The translations under genes were made by a program, and so were the position numbers. Shown here piece by piece: positions 17,951 to 27,687 of a DNA stretch of 64,000 nucleotides (position 1 is its first letter; every line of letters begins with the position of its first letter). The notes beneath the pieces were generated by a model. The model did no database searches, was not told the DNA's origin, and saw nothing but the letters and a program-made list of their open reading frames with translations. Location of the stretch: assembly GCF_001574435.1 (NCBI RefSeq), contig NZ_LOCN01000006.1:261822-325821 (forward strand), read 5' to 3'. Source of the stretch: Moritella sp. JT01. GTDB taxonomy: Bacteria; Pseudomonadota; Gammaproteobacteria; Enterobacterales; Moritellaceae.

Positions 17951-18214
17951 TAAATGTCCTTTCGCTAAAAACGTCGTTCCATTTCTATGTGGAACGATTA
18001 ATTGAGCTGATTATAAAGGACACAACGAAACCATAAAATGGTTTATTACAATGTCTTACAAACTAATACATTGTCTTACAGAGAAAATATAGATTAATTC
18101 AAATAAATAATACCGGGGATTTAGCTGAAGGCTCTGCGTACAAATTTATTTATAATGATGTTGTACAGACTGTCTACCATGAGAATATCAATATAGACTG
18201 AGAAATAAATGCGA

Positions 18215-19096
18215 TTAAAGAATGGGCTGCCCTAATGATATTACAACGCGTTGATTTTTTTGTCGCTCAATAATATTACTATTCGATGCTATTTGGCTTT
18301 TCTCGCCATAACCATTGGTTTGGATTTCTAGGTTTTTAAGGCCATTGTCTAAAAAATATTGCTTAATGTTTTCGGCACGTAACGAGGATGTTTGTAAATT
18401 TTGTAACTCGTCGCCATAGCTGCCAGTATAACTATCAACGACAACAACATTAATGTCTGGACTGTATTGCAAGAATTCACTGATCATCGCTAAACGTTGT
18501 TGACTTTGCTGTGTTAGCTCATCACTTGCGACATTGAAATCAAGCACTGAATAAGCAATATCATCCAAGCTATAGGGTAATAGGTTACTCACGCATTCTA
18601 GAAATTCTTGGTATTTATTTTGGAAGTTAACCGAAGACAGACCGACACTAATAAACTCACCGCCGCGGTACCAGTCTCGAAAGTAGAATGTAGGATAGTC
18701 GCCAGAATCTAATGCATCAAGCATACGCCAAGCTGGCTGTTCACTCACATACCCAGTAAATTGGCGATACAGTTTAACATCGGCAAGATCTTGGGCTGCA
18801 CTTCCCGGCTTCCAGTTGGGTGGAACAGAACGTAACGAAGCCATTTCAGCTTGCGCAGGTAGACGTTTCATATCTAATTCAAAATCAAGGTTGATTAATT
18901 TCGAGGCACGACTAGTAAAAATGGCTTGGCCGTAACGAGGAATATCATGCTTCAAGCTACATTGTACAGGCGTAGAACGGCTATTTTCCCATTGAGAAAA
19001 TTCGTAATTGGCCGCATAGTTTTTCATGTTAGCAGAAGCACTTGCTGAACCAAAAGCAACAAGTGAAGCAATTATAAAATGTTGGCAGTTGATCAT
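18215..19096 (-). CDS. motY: MotY, Na+-driven flagellar motor T-ring protein
   Basis: A 293-aa periplasmic protein, the same length as Vibrio MotY. It has an N-terminal signal peptide (cleavage near SASA-N), an N-terminal MotY-specific domain (about 20-155) and a C-terminal OmpA-like peptidoglycan-binding domain (about 170-290) with NGYGE near residue 260. MotY forms the T ring that anchors PomA/PomB stators in sodium-driven polar flagella. I choose the ATG at 19096 over an upstream TTG because of SD spacing. It is divergent from rnt, as in Vibrio. It implies a sodium-driven polar flagellum encoded elsewhere. Confidence 0.92.
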   Translation of the reverse strand: MINCQHFIIASLVAFGSASASANMKNYAANYEFSQWENSRSTPVQCSLKHDIPRYGQAIFTSRASKLINLDFELDMKRLPAQAEMASLRSVPPNWKPGSAAQDLADVKLYRQFTGYVSEQPAWRMLDALDSGDYPTFYFRDWYRGGEFISVGLSSVNFQNKYQEFLECVSNLLPYSLDDIAYSVLDFNVASDELTQQSQQRLAMISEFLQYSPDINVVVVDSYTGSYGDELQNLQTSSLRAENIKQYFLDNGLKNLEIQTNGYGEKSQIASNSNIIERQKNQRVVISLGQPIL

Positions 19097-19327
19097 ACGG
19101 TTCAAAATCCTGTTTATTCGAAGCCCATATTAACTTATCGGTATTAGGTTAAATAACTTGAGTTACTTTTCTATAAATATAGAAAAATATCTAAAAAAAT
19201 AAAAAGTGCCTAAAATTGATTCCTTGTTGATTATGCCTACAACTAACAAAAAATTAGTAAAGTTGATTAGAGGACAAGCAATTATTATGGCATAATCCTA
19301 TCCAAGTCAACATTAATTAATGATCAC

Positions 19328-20020
19328 ATGAGCACAACTGAAAAATCAGCTTTTAGCCAACGATTCCGTGGCTACTTCCCTGTTGTTATCGATATCGAAA
19401 CTGCGGGATTTAATGCACAAACAGATGCGATGTTAGAGATCGCCGCTTCTATCCTGGAAATGGATGAAGATGGTTATCTTAAAATTTCGCATACCTTACA
19501 CTTTAACGTTGAGCCATTTGAAGGTGCTAATTTAGAGCAAGCAGCCTTAGACTTTACCGGTATCGACCCAACTAATCCATTACGCGGTGCAGTACCTGAA
19601 CGCGAAGCGATCACCGAGATCTATAAAGCTGTGCGCAAAGGCTTGAAAGATACAGGTTGTCATCGTGCAATAATGGTTGCGCACAATGCGGCATTTGATC
19701 ACAGCTTTTTAAGTGCTGCATCGAATAGAGAAAAGATTAAACGTAATCCTTTCCATCCTTTTGCTACATTTGACACCACGACACTTGCTGGTCTAGCCGT
19801 TGGTCAAACAGTACTTGCTAAAGCATGCATGGCTGCAGGTATCCCTTTTGATCATAAACAAGCGCACTCTGCTAAATATGATACAGAACAAACTGCGCAA
19901 CTATTTTGCTATATAGTGAATAAGTGGAAAGATATGGGCGGTTGGCCACTACCTGTTCCAGAAGAAGAAACAGAACTAGATACTGTAAGTGATGCCACGT
20001 TAAACACTGACAGCGATTAA
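19328..20020 (+). CDS. rnt: Ribonuclease T
   Basis: A 230-aa DEDDh 3'-5' exoribonuclease that trims tRNA CCA turnover ends and stable RNA 3' ends. Exo I DIETAGFN, Exo [12 protein letters not shown] and Exo [17 protein letters not shown] are all present with the catalytic D, E, D, H and D residues. The C-terminus is an acidic tail slightly longer than in E. coli. The start ATG at 19328 fits [19 protein letters not shown]. Confidence 0.96.
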   Translation: MSTTEKSAFSQRFRGYFPVVIDIETAGFNAQTDAMLEIAASILEMDEDGYLKISHTLHFNVEPFEGANLEQAALDFTGIDPTNPLRGAVPEREAITEIYKAVRKGLKDTGCHRAIMVAHNAAFDHSFLSAASNREKIKRNPFHPFATFDTTTLAGLAVGQTVLAKACMAAGIPFDHKQAHSAKYDTEQTAQLFCYIVNKWKDMGGWPLPVPEEETELDTVSDATLNTDSD

Positions 20021-20119
20021 ATCATTATGCCCCTTTGTAACAACAAGTATCGCGAACCTTTCGTGACCTATAATGTTGTAGCTGTATAGGGGCAAAATAT
20101 AAGATATGAGTATTACTGC

Positions 20120-20623
20120 TTAAAACTTCCCCTTAATACCGATGATCGTAGTATCTGTATCACTTTCATAATGAAAATGTAACACTGTCGCGCCATAACT
20201 TACTCCAGCCAGACACCCTAATATGTTTGCCACCATGTCATTTTTACTAAACTCATTCCCTTCCTGGCCCGCATCATACGTTTCCTTCAAAACTCCAATA
20301 GATAAACCAACGAGTACCGTCTGCCACCAACTTTCTGTGTACATCATGGTTGCACCGCAAATAACCGTCTCCGCAATAAAATGTTGCTGTTTATCAGTTT
20401 CTATACCTCCGGCATTTACGGAAATAGAAATCAACATGAGTAAGACCAAAAATATACGTCGACACTGTCGCGTCACGAACTCGACCAATTGATGTATAAT
20501 TCGGATAGATTTATTCACATAATCCAAATAGGGAATAGTCTTAAGGATGCAATACCTATAAAAGCGAGTGCTGATTACAATAATATTGATTTTATTGTTA
20601 TTTATTTTCGCTAAATTAATCAT
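20120..20623 (-). CDS. Small exported YfiM/DUF2279-like protein
   Basis: The frame codes up to 167 aa. The recognisable part starts with a hydrophobic export segment (IFLVLLMLISISVNA), followed by DKQQHFIAETVI, a small hydrophobic stretch, LKETYDAG and FSKNDMVANILGCLAG. This order (KHF... KExYD... DMxxNxLG) resembles YfiM/DUF2279 small lipoproteins, though no lipobox Cys is visible. About 45 residues before the signal look spurious, so a GTG start at 20518 or 20476 is more likely than the ATG at 20623. Function unknown. Confidence 0.6.
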   Translation of the reverse strand: MINLAKINNNKINIIVISTRFYRYCILKTIPYLDYVNKSIRIIHQLVEFVTRQCRRIFLVLLMLISISVNAGGIETDKQQHFIAETVICGATMMYTESWWQTVLVGLSIGVLKETYDAGQEGNEFSKNDMVANILGCLAGVSYGATVLHFHYESDTDTTIIGIKGKF

Positions 20624-21035
20624 GAATTATTAAACACCATAAAAAATCTAACAATACAGCCTAAACACACGACTCTAATTCGAGAAATACACCATAAAAC
20701 TGAATAAGCACAGCTTTATTTTATAACCCATTTCCGCACAATTTAGGTACCAACGCTAGATTTAGTTAATTTAAACCCTATAAAGGACCTGTTTACACAA
20801 GAATCATAGAATGAAAACCCAAGTGCATAAAGTAATGCTAGCACTCAAAATACTCTTCGCAACAAATGATAAATATGAAAATAACTATCAAATAGTTAAG
20901 GATTTTCATTTTTAACGGCAATAATTCACTGCATCTGCACAATTACCCATAAATAGACTTAAAATTCACTTATCTTATCCAGGATAGTTTTATATACTAC
21001 ATACAATGAAATTATTAACATTGGAAAGTAGATAA
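20624..21035. other. Intergenic region upstream of the antiporter gene
   Basis: AT-rich, without a credible ORF. It must hold the promoters of the divergent genes at 20623 (minus) and 21036 (plus). I see no clear repeat or operator. Confidence 0.5.
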
Positions 21036-22361
21036 ATGAATCCTGTAGTTATCGCGGTGCTAGCTATGTTAATCCTCAGTTTTATGCGGATTAATGTGGT
21101 TGTAGCACTCACAATTAGTGCCTTTTTAGGTGGCTTAATTGGTGGGTTACCTTTAGAAGAAGTCATTTCGGCGTTTAACTCAGGTTTAGGTGGTGGTGCG
21201 TCAATTGCATTGAACTATGCTATGTTAGGCGCATTTGCAGTTGCAATCTCAAAGTCTGGTATTACAGACCTACTCGCAGCGAAAATTGTTAGCCGTCTAG
21301 GTTCTGCGGGTTCTCAGCGTCAAATTAACGGTTTTAAGTATGGTTTACTCTTCACCTTACTACTCGTTGCTATCTCATCACAAAATGTTATCCCTGTTCA
21401 TATTGCCTTTATCCCTTTACTTGTGCCGCCACTACTTGGCGTGATGACGAAATTAAAATTAGACCGTCGTGCTGTCGCTTGCGTGATCACGTTTGGCCTA
21501 ACTGCAACGTATATGTTCCTACCTATCGGTTTTGGTGGCATCTTCTTAAACAACATCTTACTTAAAAATCTAAATGATAACGGTGCGAATGTTGTTGCTG
21601 AGCAATTACCAACGGCAATGGCTTTACCTGTATTAGGTATGGTTATTGGTTTAATTACTGCCGTGACATTTACCTATCGTAAACCTCGTGAATATTTGGT
21701 TGAAAGCGAATTAACTGCTAAAGAAAATAAACCAGTTGAATTTAACCCTCGTCACATCATTGTTGCTATGGTTGCGATTGTTTCAGCATTAAGCTTACAG
21801 TTAACTTATGATTCAATCATTCTTGGCGCACTCACAGGCTTCATTATCTTCACGCTTGGTGGTGTTATAAAATTCCACGAAACACAAGATATGTTCACTC
21901 GCGGTGTACACATGATGGCAATGATTGGCTTCATTATGATCGCAGCATCAGGTTTTGCTGAAGTAATGAAAGCAACAAGCGGTGTTGAATCATTAGTGAG
22001 TTCAATCGGTGGTGTCATTGGTGACAATAAAGGTCTGGCTGCATTGCTAATGCTAATAACAGGTTTATTGGTAACGATGGGGATTGGTTCATCTTTCTCT
22101 ACAATCCCAATTCTTGCGACTATCTATGTACCTCTTGCTTTACAGTTTGGTTTCTCACCATTAGCAACAGCATCTCTTGTGGGTACCGCAGCCGCGCTTG
22201 GTGATGCAGGTTCACCAGCATCAGACTCAACATTAGGTCCAACATCGGGTCTAAATGTTGATGGTCAACACGATCATATTCGTGACTCGGTGATCCCAAC
22301 GTTCATCCACTATAATATTCCGCTTATTATCTTTGGTTGGATAGCTGCAGTTACGCTGTAA
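21036..22361 (+). CDS. Na+/H+ antiporter family (NhaC/YuiF-like) transporter
   Basis: A 441-aa membrane protein with about 11 hydrophobic helices. Family blocks include [72 protein letters not shown] and [22 protein letters not shown]. The family is annotated as Na+/H+ antiporters, and some relatives are proposed amino-acid transporters, so the substrate is uncertain. SD GGAAAG precedes the ATG. It is monocistronic with a strong terminator at 22435. Confidence 0.82.
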   Translation: MNPVVIAVLAMLILSFMRINVVVALTISAFLGGLIGGLPLEEVISAFNSGLGGGASIALNYAMLGAFAVAISKSGITDLLAAKIVSRLGSAGSQRQINGFKYGLLFTLLLVAISSQNVIPVHIAFIPLLVPPLLGVMTKLKLDRRAVACVITFGLTATYMFLPIGFGGIFLNNILLKNLNDNGANVVAEQLPTAMALPVLGMVIGLITAVTFTYRKPREYLVESELTAKENKPVEFNPRHIIVAMVAIVSALSLQLTYDSIILGALTGFIIFTLGGVIKFHETQDMFTRGVHMMAMIGFIMIAASGFAEVMKATSGVESLVSSIGGVIGDNKGLAALLMLITGLLVTMGIGSSFSTIPILATIYVPLALQFGFSPLATASLVGTAAALGDAGSPASDSTLGPTSGLNVDGQHDHIRDSVIPTFIHYNIPLIIFGWIAAVTL

Positions 22362-22434
22362 GCATCTTAAACAGTGCAGTAAGCTGAATATCGGCACTGT
22401 ACTATGCTGTCGACGGTTCAAATCGCAGACATAG

Positions 22435-22461
22435 AAAAGGGAAGCAATTGCTTCCCTTTTT
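22435..22461. terminator. Bidirectional terminator between the antiporter gene and grxD
   Basis: An 11-bp perfect stem AAAAGGGAAGC / GCTTCCCTTTT with an AATT loop and T/A tracts on both sides, between convergent genes. Confidence 0.9.
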
Positions 22462-22532
22462 AGTATTCTGATTATGCTTACAAGCGATTAATAGCGCTTA
22501 TAACACAACGAACACTTAACGACTATTAACAG

Positions 22533-22862
22533 TTATTCAGCTTTCGTTTTTGCAGCAGCTGCAGCGATTAATGGCTGTAGCTCACCTTGTTGGAACATTT
22601 CCATGATGATGTCACAACCGCCAACAAGCTCGCCGTCAACCCATAGTTGTGGGAATGTAGGCCAGTTAGCGTATTTAGGTAATTCAGCGCGGATATCTGG
22701 GTTTTGTAGAATATCAACGTAAGCAAATTGCTCACCACAATTGATTACTGCTTGTGATGCTTGTGAAGAAAAACCACAGCTAGGTAGTTTTGGAGATCCT
22801 TTCATGTATAGGATGATTGAGTTCTCAGCAAGTTGCTGTTTGATTTTATCTAAAGTTTCCAT
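22533..22862 (-). CDS. grxD: Monothiol glutaredoxin GrxD
   Basis: A 109-aa Grx4-type protein with CGFS at residues 29-32, the WPTFPQLWVDGELVGGCDI block that binds glutathione, and a C-terminal Ala/Lys tail. CGFS glutaredoxins carry a bridging [2Fe-2S] cluster with BolA proteins and take part in Fe-S trafficking. SD GAGGA precedes the ATG. It is divergent from sodB, as in many gammaproteobacteria. Confidence 0.96.
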   Translation of the reverse strand: METLDKIKQQLAENSIILYMKGSPKLPSCGFSSQASQAVINCGEQFAYVDILQNPDIRAELPKYANWPTFPQLWVDGELVGGCDIIMEMFQQGELQPLIAAAAAKTKAE

Positions 22863-23200
22863 TGTGTCCTCACAAATCTTAGCGTTTACATCTATTGTAG
22901 TTATTATTTGAATCTAGTTATTTAAACTCTAACCATAGAATGCATTATATAAATACAAATTTCGCAGCCATTTTATGCTAATTATAGCTTGGTTAACACC
23001 GTTATTTTGTAGGGTTATTTTGTTTTATATTTAGTCTAATTGTTAAAAAATGAATTCACTCGTTACAATTTATTAATTGAACAATACAATTACGGTCAAA
23101 TACTTGAATATATTCAACGCTAGCGTTAGTATTCCTGCAATAATTAAATCAATAATGAGCAATGGATAGCTTTTAGCTATCAATAAATAAGGAAATACCT
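22863..23200. other. grxD-sodB divergent intergenic region
   Basis: A 338-bp promoter region. A 7-bp hairpin GATAGCT-TTT-AGCTATC (23165-23181) ends 20 bp before the sodB ATG, in its 5' UTR, where it could affect translation. No Fur box could be recognised with confidence. Confidence 0.5.
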
Positions 23201-23785
23201 ATGAGTATTACACTACCAGCTTTACCGTACGCACAAGATGCACTTGAACCACATATCTCTGCTGAGACTCTTTCTTTTCACTACGGCAAACACCACAACA
23301 CTTATGTGGTTAAGCTTAACGGTCTAATCGAAGGTACACCTAATGCTGAAAAATCATTAGAAGAGATTGTTAAATCTTCTGAAGGTCCTATTTTCAATAA
23401 CGCAGCACAAGTTTGGAACCACACGTTCTACTGGAACAGCCTTACTCCAAATGCAAAAGGTCAACCAGAAGGCGCGCTAGCTGACGCTATCAACGCTAAA
23501 TTCGGTTCTTTCGAAGCATTCCAAACTGCATTTAACGACAAAGCAGTAAACAACTTCGGTTCAAGCTGGACTTGGTTAGTTAAAAACGCTGAAGGCGAAT
23601 TAGAAATCGTTAACACTTCTAACGCTGGTACTCCTATCACTGAAGCTGGTGTTACGCCACTAATCACAGTTGATCTGTGGGAACACGCTTACTACATTGA
23701 TTACCGTAACTTACGTCCTAGCTACCTTAAAGGTTTCTGGGCACTCGCTAACTGGGATTTCGCTGCCGCTAACTTCGCAGCTTAA
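23201..23785 (+). CDS. sodB: Iron superoxide dismutase
   Basis: A 194-aa cytoplasmic Fe-SOD. Metal ligands are His27 ([12 protein letters not shown]), His74 (QVWNHTFYW), Asp157 and His161 ([11 protein letters not shown]). The [13 protein letters not shown] context is the iron form. The codon usage looks that of a highly expressed gene. SD AAGGAA precedes the ATG, and a strong terminator follows at 23829. Confidence 0.97.
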   Translation: MSITLPALPYAQDALEPHISAETLSFHYGKHHNTYVVKLNGLIEGTPNAEKSLEEIVKSSEGPIFNNAAQVWNHTFYWNSLTPNAKGQPEGALADAINAKFGSFEAFQTAFNDKAVNNFGSSWTWLVKNAEGELEIVNTSNAGTPITEAGVTPLITVDLWEHAYYIDYRNLRPSYLKGFWALANWDFAAANFAA

Positions 23786-23828
23786 TAAACCTGTTAGTTC
23801 TAGGTTTGTCTTACAGTAGACAATAATT

Positions 23829-23860
23829 AAAAACCGATAGTGAGCACTATCGGTTTTTTT
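23829..23860 (+). terminator. Terminator after sodB
   Basis: Stem AAAACCGATAGTG / CACTATCGGTTTT with a 2-nt loop and a run of seven or more T. Confidence 0.93.
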
Positions 23861-23958
23861 GTTCTTTGGCTAGTATTAGTCATACTAAATTGCTATGCTT
23901 TATCTCATTATATTAATGACAAGGATGTTATTACTTAACTCTTAAGACCGAGGTCTCT

Positions 23959-24048
23959 ATGAATTTTAGTAATACATTCAAAGCAATGTTAACATTGTCT
24001 ATTCCAACGACACTAATGTTCACTGTTCTCTACTTATCAATCAACTAA
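23959..24048 (+). CDS. Possible 29-aa single-TM small protein
   Basis: The frame reads MNFSNTFKAMLTLSIPTTLM then FTVLYLSIN, a short polar start followed by one hydrophobic helix of about 20 residues. A weak GAGG lies before the ATG. It sits alone between the sodB terminator and the convergent recR. Composition fits a small membrane protein but no homologue is recognised, and chance cannot be excluded. Confidence 0.4.
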   Translation: MNFSNTFKAMLTLSIPTTLMFTVLYLSIN

Positions 24049-24077
24049 CTGAATTTACTAACAGTATCGACTGACAA

Positions 24078-24680
24078 TTAACAGATTAGCTGCCGACCAA
24101 GTAATGAATGGGACAAGGTCGTTCCATCTACATACTCTAATTCACCACCCACTGGAACGCCATGCGCAATACGGCTTGCTTTCACGCCATATTCTTGTGC
24201 TATTTCAGCAATATAATAGGCAGTAGCTTCGCCTTCAACGGTAGGATTCGTTGCCAAAATAAGCTCTTCATAGCTACCCGATGCTAATAATTCGGCTAGC
24301 TTATCTAAGCCTATTTCATCCGGTCCGATACCATCTAATGGTGATAAGTGACCCATGAGTACAAAATATTGACCACTAAATTGATTGGTTTGTTCAATCG
24401 CAGCAACATCAGCAGGACCTTCAACAACACAAAGTATTCTTTCAATTTGACGTTTAGGGTTTGCACAAATAGCACAGATATCTAATTCAGTCAGCGTATT
24501 ACACTGCTGGCAATGACCAATCTCAATCATTGCCTTTTCTAAAGAATGCGCCAAAGATACAGCATGATCACGCTTGCGTTCTAAAATATGGAAAGCGATA
24601 CGCTGTGCAGACTTAGGGCCTACACCCGGTAAAATTTGTAAATCATTAATCAGCTGATCTAACAAGGGACTAAACTTCAT
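24078..24680 (-). CDS. recR: Recombination mediator RecR
   Basis: A 200-aa RecR, which with RecF/RecO loads RecA at gaps. Hh[21 protein letters not shown] is near residue 12. The zinc finger [16 protein letters not shown] is near 57-72. The Toprim domain has [12 protein letters not shown] and [14 protein letters not shown], and [15 protein letters not shown] and [13 protein letters not shown] follow. SD GGAG precedes the ATG. In relatives recR directly follows ybaB; here an 8.4-kb block intervenes, so it needs its own promoter. Confidence 0.97.
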   Translation of the reverse strand: MKFSPLLDQLINDLQILPGVGPKSAQRIAFHILERKRDHAVSLAHSLEKAMIEIGHCQQCNTLTELDICAICANPKRQIERILCVVEGPADVAAIEQTNQFSGQYFVLMGHLSPLDGIGPDEIGLDKLAELLASGSYEELILATNPTVEGEATAYYIAEIAQEYGVKASRIAHGVPVGGELEYVDGTTLSHSLLGRQLIC

Positions 24681-25014
24681 TTATAACTCCAAAAAGAAAC
24701 CCTGCTCAAGCTGGATTTCGCATCTATATTGAGCGCAATACTACATTAAATAGGATGCTTTAGCATATAATTTTGTCCCCTAGGTGACGAGCATGTTTTG
24801 GAGTGACTCACTCTGGAAGCACTGTTAAAATGGCGATAAACATAAATTATACGGGAACAAAACAGCAGAATGAAAAAACGAGAACAACGCATAATCGACC
24901 AGGTAAGATCATTAAGCCACAACAATGTCGGATTTGTGTTGTGATCTGACCTTTCAGCCGTTAAACTTCTGCCTCCCAAATTATTGGTTGCGCTAATCTG
25001 CCACAGGTAACATT
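24681..25014. other. recR / J-domain operon divergent intergenic region
   Basis: Contains the new promoter regions of recR (minus) and the J-domain operon (plus). Short frames (for example 24 codons from the ATG at 24868) lack convincing signals. No repeat or att-like direct repeat was identified by eye. Confidence 0.4.
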
Positions 25015-25305
25015 ATGATTAACCACTTTAGTGTGCTTGGTATCAAGCCGAACGCAAATGAAGACGACGTTAAGAAAGCCTACAAACGTCTATCGAATCG
25101 GTTTCACCCTGATAAATTACTCGGCGCATCAGACGATGAGAAAGTGCATGCTGAAGCTCAGCTGCAACGAGTAAGAAATGCGTATGAAGTACTTTCAAAT
25201 CCTAAGCTAAAACGCGATTTTGTAAAAAACTTCAGTAACGTTATTGTGACCGACCCTGCTGCCGCAATGCGCGAGCTGTGGGATCAATTTTATTCTATAA
25301 ATTAA
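25015..25305 (+). CDS. Minimal J-domain (DnaJ-type) co-chaperone
   Basis: A 96-aa protein that is essentially one J domain: FSVLGIKPNANEDDVKKAYK, then the HPD motif in NRFHPDKLLG at about residues 33-36, helix III and a short tail. It lacks the G/F, zinc and CTD regions of DnaJ, so it would stimulate an Hsp70 in a specialised role. SD AGGT precedes the ATG. It leads an operon of four closely spaced genes (gaps of 13 bp, 1-bp overlap and 11 bp) closed by a terminator at 27543. The other three are probable partners or clients. Confidence 0.88.
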   Translation: MINHFSVLGIKPNANEDDVKKAYKRLSNRFHPDKLLGASDDEKVHAEAQLQRVRNAYEVLSNPKLKRDFVKNFSNVIVTDPAAAMRELWDQFYSIN

Positions 25306-25318
25306 TTTCTGAGCACTC

Positions 25319-25843
25319 ATGACCACAGCACTAATAACCAAAGCACTCGATCTATCACGTATTGATGAATTAAAAGAAAATGCATATAACAATATCGAAT
25401 CTTATAACGATCCCGATACCCCAAATGCACTCGAAGAGTTTACTAGCCAAATTAAGACTATTTTACAGGCCGATCCTAAGTTACTTGACTCTGTACCAGA
25501 GTACTTACCGATTGCGCTTTATGGTAAGGTTAAATTCCCACCTGAAGCAAAACTCAAGTGGGCTCACTGGATAAAAGAAGGCATCCAGCCTGAATGGAAT
25601 GATTTTAAAACGACAGTCGCTTTTAATAAGGACGACTTACCGCTTGTTTTAGCCGTTCGGGACTACTCTGAAGCATTATTAATAGAAAGCTGTTTCGTTC
25701 TATTTTTGTTGGCAAATGACAATAAGTCAACCGCGACAAATAAAGAGCAAGAGCATGATCGAGATAATGATAATGATGACTACATCGAAGAGCAAGAAGA
25801 AGCTTATTACGACCCATTTGATGAGGAAGAGGAAGAGCGATAA
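25319..25843 (+). CDS. Unrecognised acidic-tailed protein, J-domain operon gene 2
   Basis: 174 aa, mostly helical by composition, soluble, no signal peptide. The first about 135 residues are folded-looking, followed by a highly acidic tail (DRDNDNDDYIEEQEEAYYDP then FDEEEEER). The stop overlaps the next start (TAATG), so translation is coupled to gene 3. I do not recognise a family. An acidic tail and a J-domain neighbour suggest a regulatory or chaperone-linked role, which is inference. Confidence 0.8.
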   Translation: MTTALITKALDLSRIDELKENAYNNIESYNDPDTPNALEEFTSQIKTILQADPKLLDSVPEYLPIALYGKVKFPPEAKLKWAHWIKEGIQPEWNDFKTTVAFNKDDLPLVLAVRDYSEALLIESCFVLFLLANDNKSTATNKEQEHDRDNDNDDYIEEQEEAYYDPFDEEEEER

Positions 25844-26604
25844 TGAATAGCTTAATTGAAACAGCCGTAATCGAAATCAAACAACTTGCCGATGTAGAAC
25901 CTAAGCAGGCGAGTAAGAAATTTGAGTTAATGGCTAACACCATGACTGATGACGTTTTGATTGAAGTTATCGAGCAAATGGATATCGTGACCTTAACGCA
26001 GATTAACAGTCATCATGATATCTCTTGCCCTTCTATCATGTCTGAGCTAATGACCCCTGAACAAATCCGCGATATTGTGTGCCAACAACCCCTATACTGG
26101 GAAGAAAAGGTTAAAAACAATGCCGATGAATTGATCCAGCATACGTTTGATTTTTTAACCTATCTTATCCGTATCCAAGATAGTGAAGCGAAACAAACGG
26201 CTATTTTAGAGTGCATTGCTGAAGACCAAGCTGGTCTTTTTTATCTGTCTATCCCATTTATTGAATATCTATTAGCACCCGCGGTTGAAGCAGATCATCA
26301 CAGCCACATCACTGATAACTATGATGATGAAGATGATGGCGAAACTGTCGGTTATACTGGCCGTAGTGCAGAAGAAGAAACGCACAGCTTAAGTATTGAT
26401 GATCCACGTAGCTTACTCGCCTTGATCCGTGAGCTTGCTCCAGATGTTGAAAAATCAATTAAGAATTTACTGCGTAGCGAAAATTCAAGCTGGGTAGCTA
26501 TCATCGACAGTTTCGTCAATGAATTAGTGCTTCAAGCAAAAGAGAAAAATGAAGTAACTGATGAATATGCTGAAGTAGATGACATGTTTAGTTTTCTTGA
26601 TTAA
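25843..26604 (+). CDS. Unrecognised protein, J-domain operon gene 3
   Basis: 253 aa, soluble, predicted all-helical. It has a negatively charged middle segment (YDDEDDGETVGY near 165-175) and an acidic C-terminus ending DDMFSFLD, which looks like a short docking peptide. Several segments look like repeated helical hairpins (HEAT-like), but I cannot assign a family. Its ATG overlaps the stop of gene 2 by one base, and gene 4 starts 11 bp after its stop. Confidence 0.8.
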   Translation: MNSLIETAVIEIKQLADVEPKQASKKFELMANTMTDDVLIEVIEQMDIVTLTQINSHHDISCPSIMSELMTPEQIRDIVCQQPLYWEEKVKNNADELIQHTFDFLTYLIRIQDSEAKQTAILECIAEDQAGLFYLSIPFIEYLLAPAVEADHHSHITDNYDDEDDGETVGYTGRSAEEETHSLSIDDPRSLLALIRELAPDVEKSIKNLLRSENSSWVAIIDSFVNELVLQAKEKNEVTDEYAEVDDMFSFLD

Positions 26605-26615
26605 GGATCCCGTTA

Positions 26616-27509
26616 ATGCAAATTGTACTAAGAGACAGTAATCAAGGACCTTTTTTAAGTAAAGTATTAGATTATGGTCAAGCCGAAGCGCGATTAGATG
26701 AAGCACAACTTGCCGAAATTAAAGGCAAGGCAGTATTGATGAGCCTTAAGCTGGCAGATAAATTTTATAATAAACACAAGATGCATCTGCTAGAGAACGC
26801 TGCTTACGATGTGATCGGCGTGACAAGCTTAGGACTAATGTCACTCAGTAATCACGATCTAGCGCAAGCACTTAAACTCGTTTTGACACCAAACGGTATT
26901 GTTAAATCCTTCCAAAAAGGTTGGAGCATGCTAAGCCGTGTCAGCAAGTATAAGCTAAACGGTAAGTCAGTATATGGCGATATAGATCCTACGTTACTCG
27001 ATAAAATATCAACCCCGAGTGATGCTGATGAATGGCAAGGCTGGCAGAGCTATCAAGATGCCCTGTTAGAGTTTAACCGTGAAGAGTCTGTTGTGTGCTT
27101 GTTAAAGCAGTTTTATGCCCAAACAAGCTACGATCCTTTAGACTTTTTAAGCCTCGAATGCGTGTTTGCGGAAGTGGTACTGTACCGTCTATTTTTTGGT
27201 CCGGTTAAAGTAAGACCAGATCTTAAGCAACGCGTAGCGAAAATTGAACTTAAAGACGCCTGGTTCTCGATTGAACATCTTGATCAACAAATTAAGTTGA
27301 CGTTGTCCGAGTTGCCATCGGCACTTGTCGAGACCATAAATATTGAACTGGGTCAGTACTTTACGCCAGGTCTACTGCGCACGTTAACGTTTGCTAAAAA
27401 CTATCGAGAGCTGCGCTTAAAAGATGCGAGTCCAGAGCGATTAGAGCGATTTGAATATAAAGAAGGGCTAACAGGTTTGTTAGGTTGGCCAGTCTATATC
27501 GTGATGTGA
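26616..27509 (+). CDS. Unrecognised protein, J-domain operon gene 4
   Basis: 297 aa, soluble, no TM segments. Notable segments are LVLTPNGIVKSFQKGWSMLSR (near 90-110), DEWQGWQSYQDALLEFNREE and the C-terminal YKEGLTGLLGWPVYIVM. No motif I know. SD AAGGA precedes the ATG. It is the last gene before a strong terminator. Its co-transcription with the J-domain gene is clear from spacing; its function is not. Confidence 0.8.
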   Translation: MQIVLRDSNQGPFLSKVLDYGQAEARLDEAQLAEIKGKAVLMSLKLADKFYNKHKMHLLENAAYDVIGVTSLGLMSLSNHDLAQALKLVLTPNGIVKSFQKGWSMLSRVSKYKLNGKSVYGDIDPTLLDKISTPSDADEWQGWQSYQDALLEFNREESVVCLLKQFYAQTSYDPLDFLSLECVFAEVVLYRLFFGPVKVRPDLKQRVAKIELKDAWFSIEHLDQQIKLTLSELPSALVETINIELGQYFTPGLLRTLTFAKNYRELRLKDASPERLERFEYKEGLTGLLGWPVYIVM

Positions 27510-27542
27510 TATCTATAAATATTCACAGAATTAACGAATAAT

Positions 27543-27581
27543 AAAAAGCGGGCATATCCAATCGGGTATTCCCGCTTTTTT
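27543..27581 (+). terminator. Terminator of the J-domain operon
   Basis: AAAAAGCGGG...CCCGCTTTTTT with an imperfect inner stem (ATATCC/GGGTAT) and a six-T tract, 34 bp after the last gene. Confidence 0.9.
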
Positions 27582-27687
27582 ACACCCTCGGATAATTTTT
27601 TAGACTATCAAACACCAAGCTTAAATGTTGTTATAAAACATTGATATACAATGGTATGATATTGTATTTTAAGTCTAGGTATCAATA

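Noticed and set aside
24681-25014. 4.5S (SRP) RNA near dnaX-recR
   Set aside because: The conserved GGAAGGAAGCA-type loop was looked for and is absent here and in 36678-36938.
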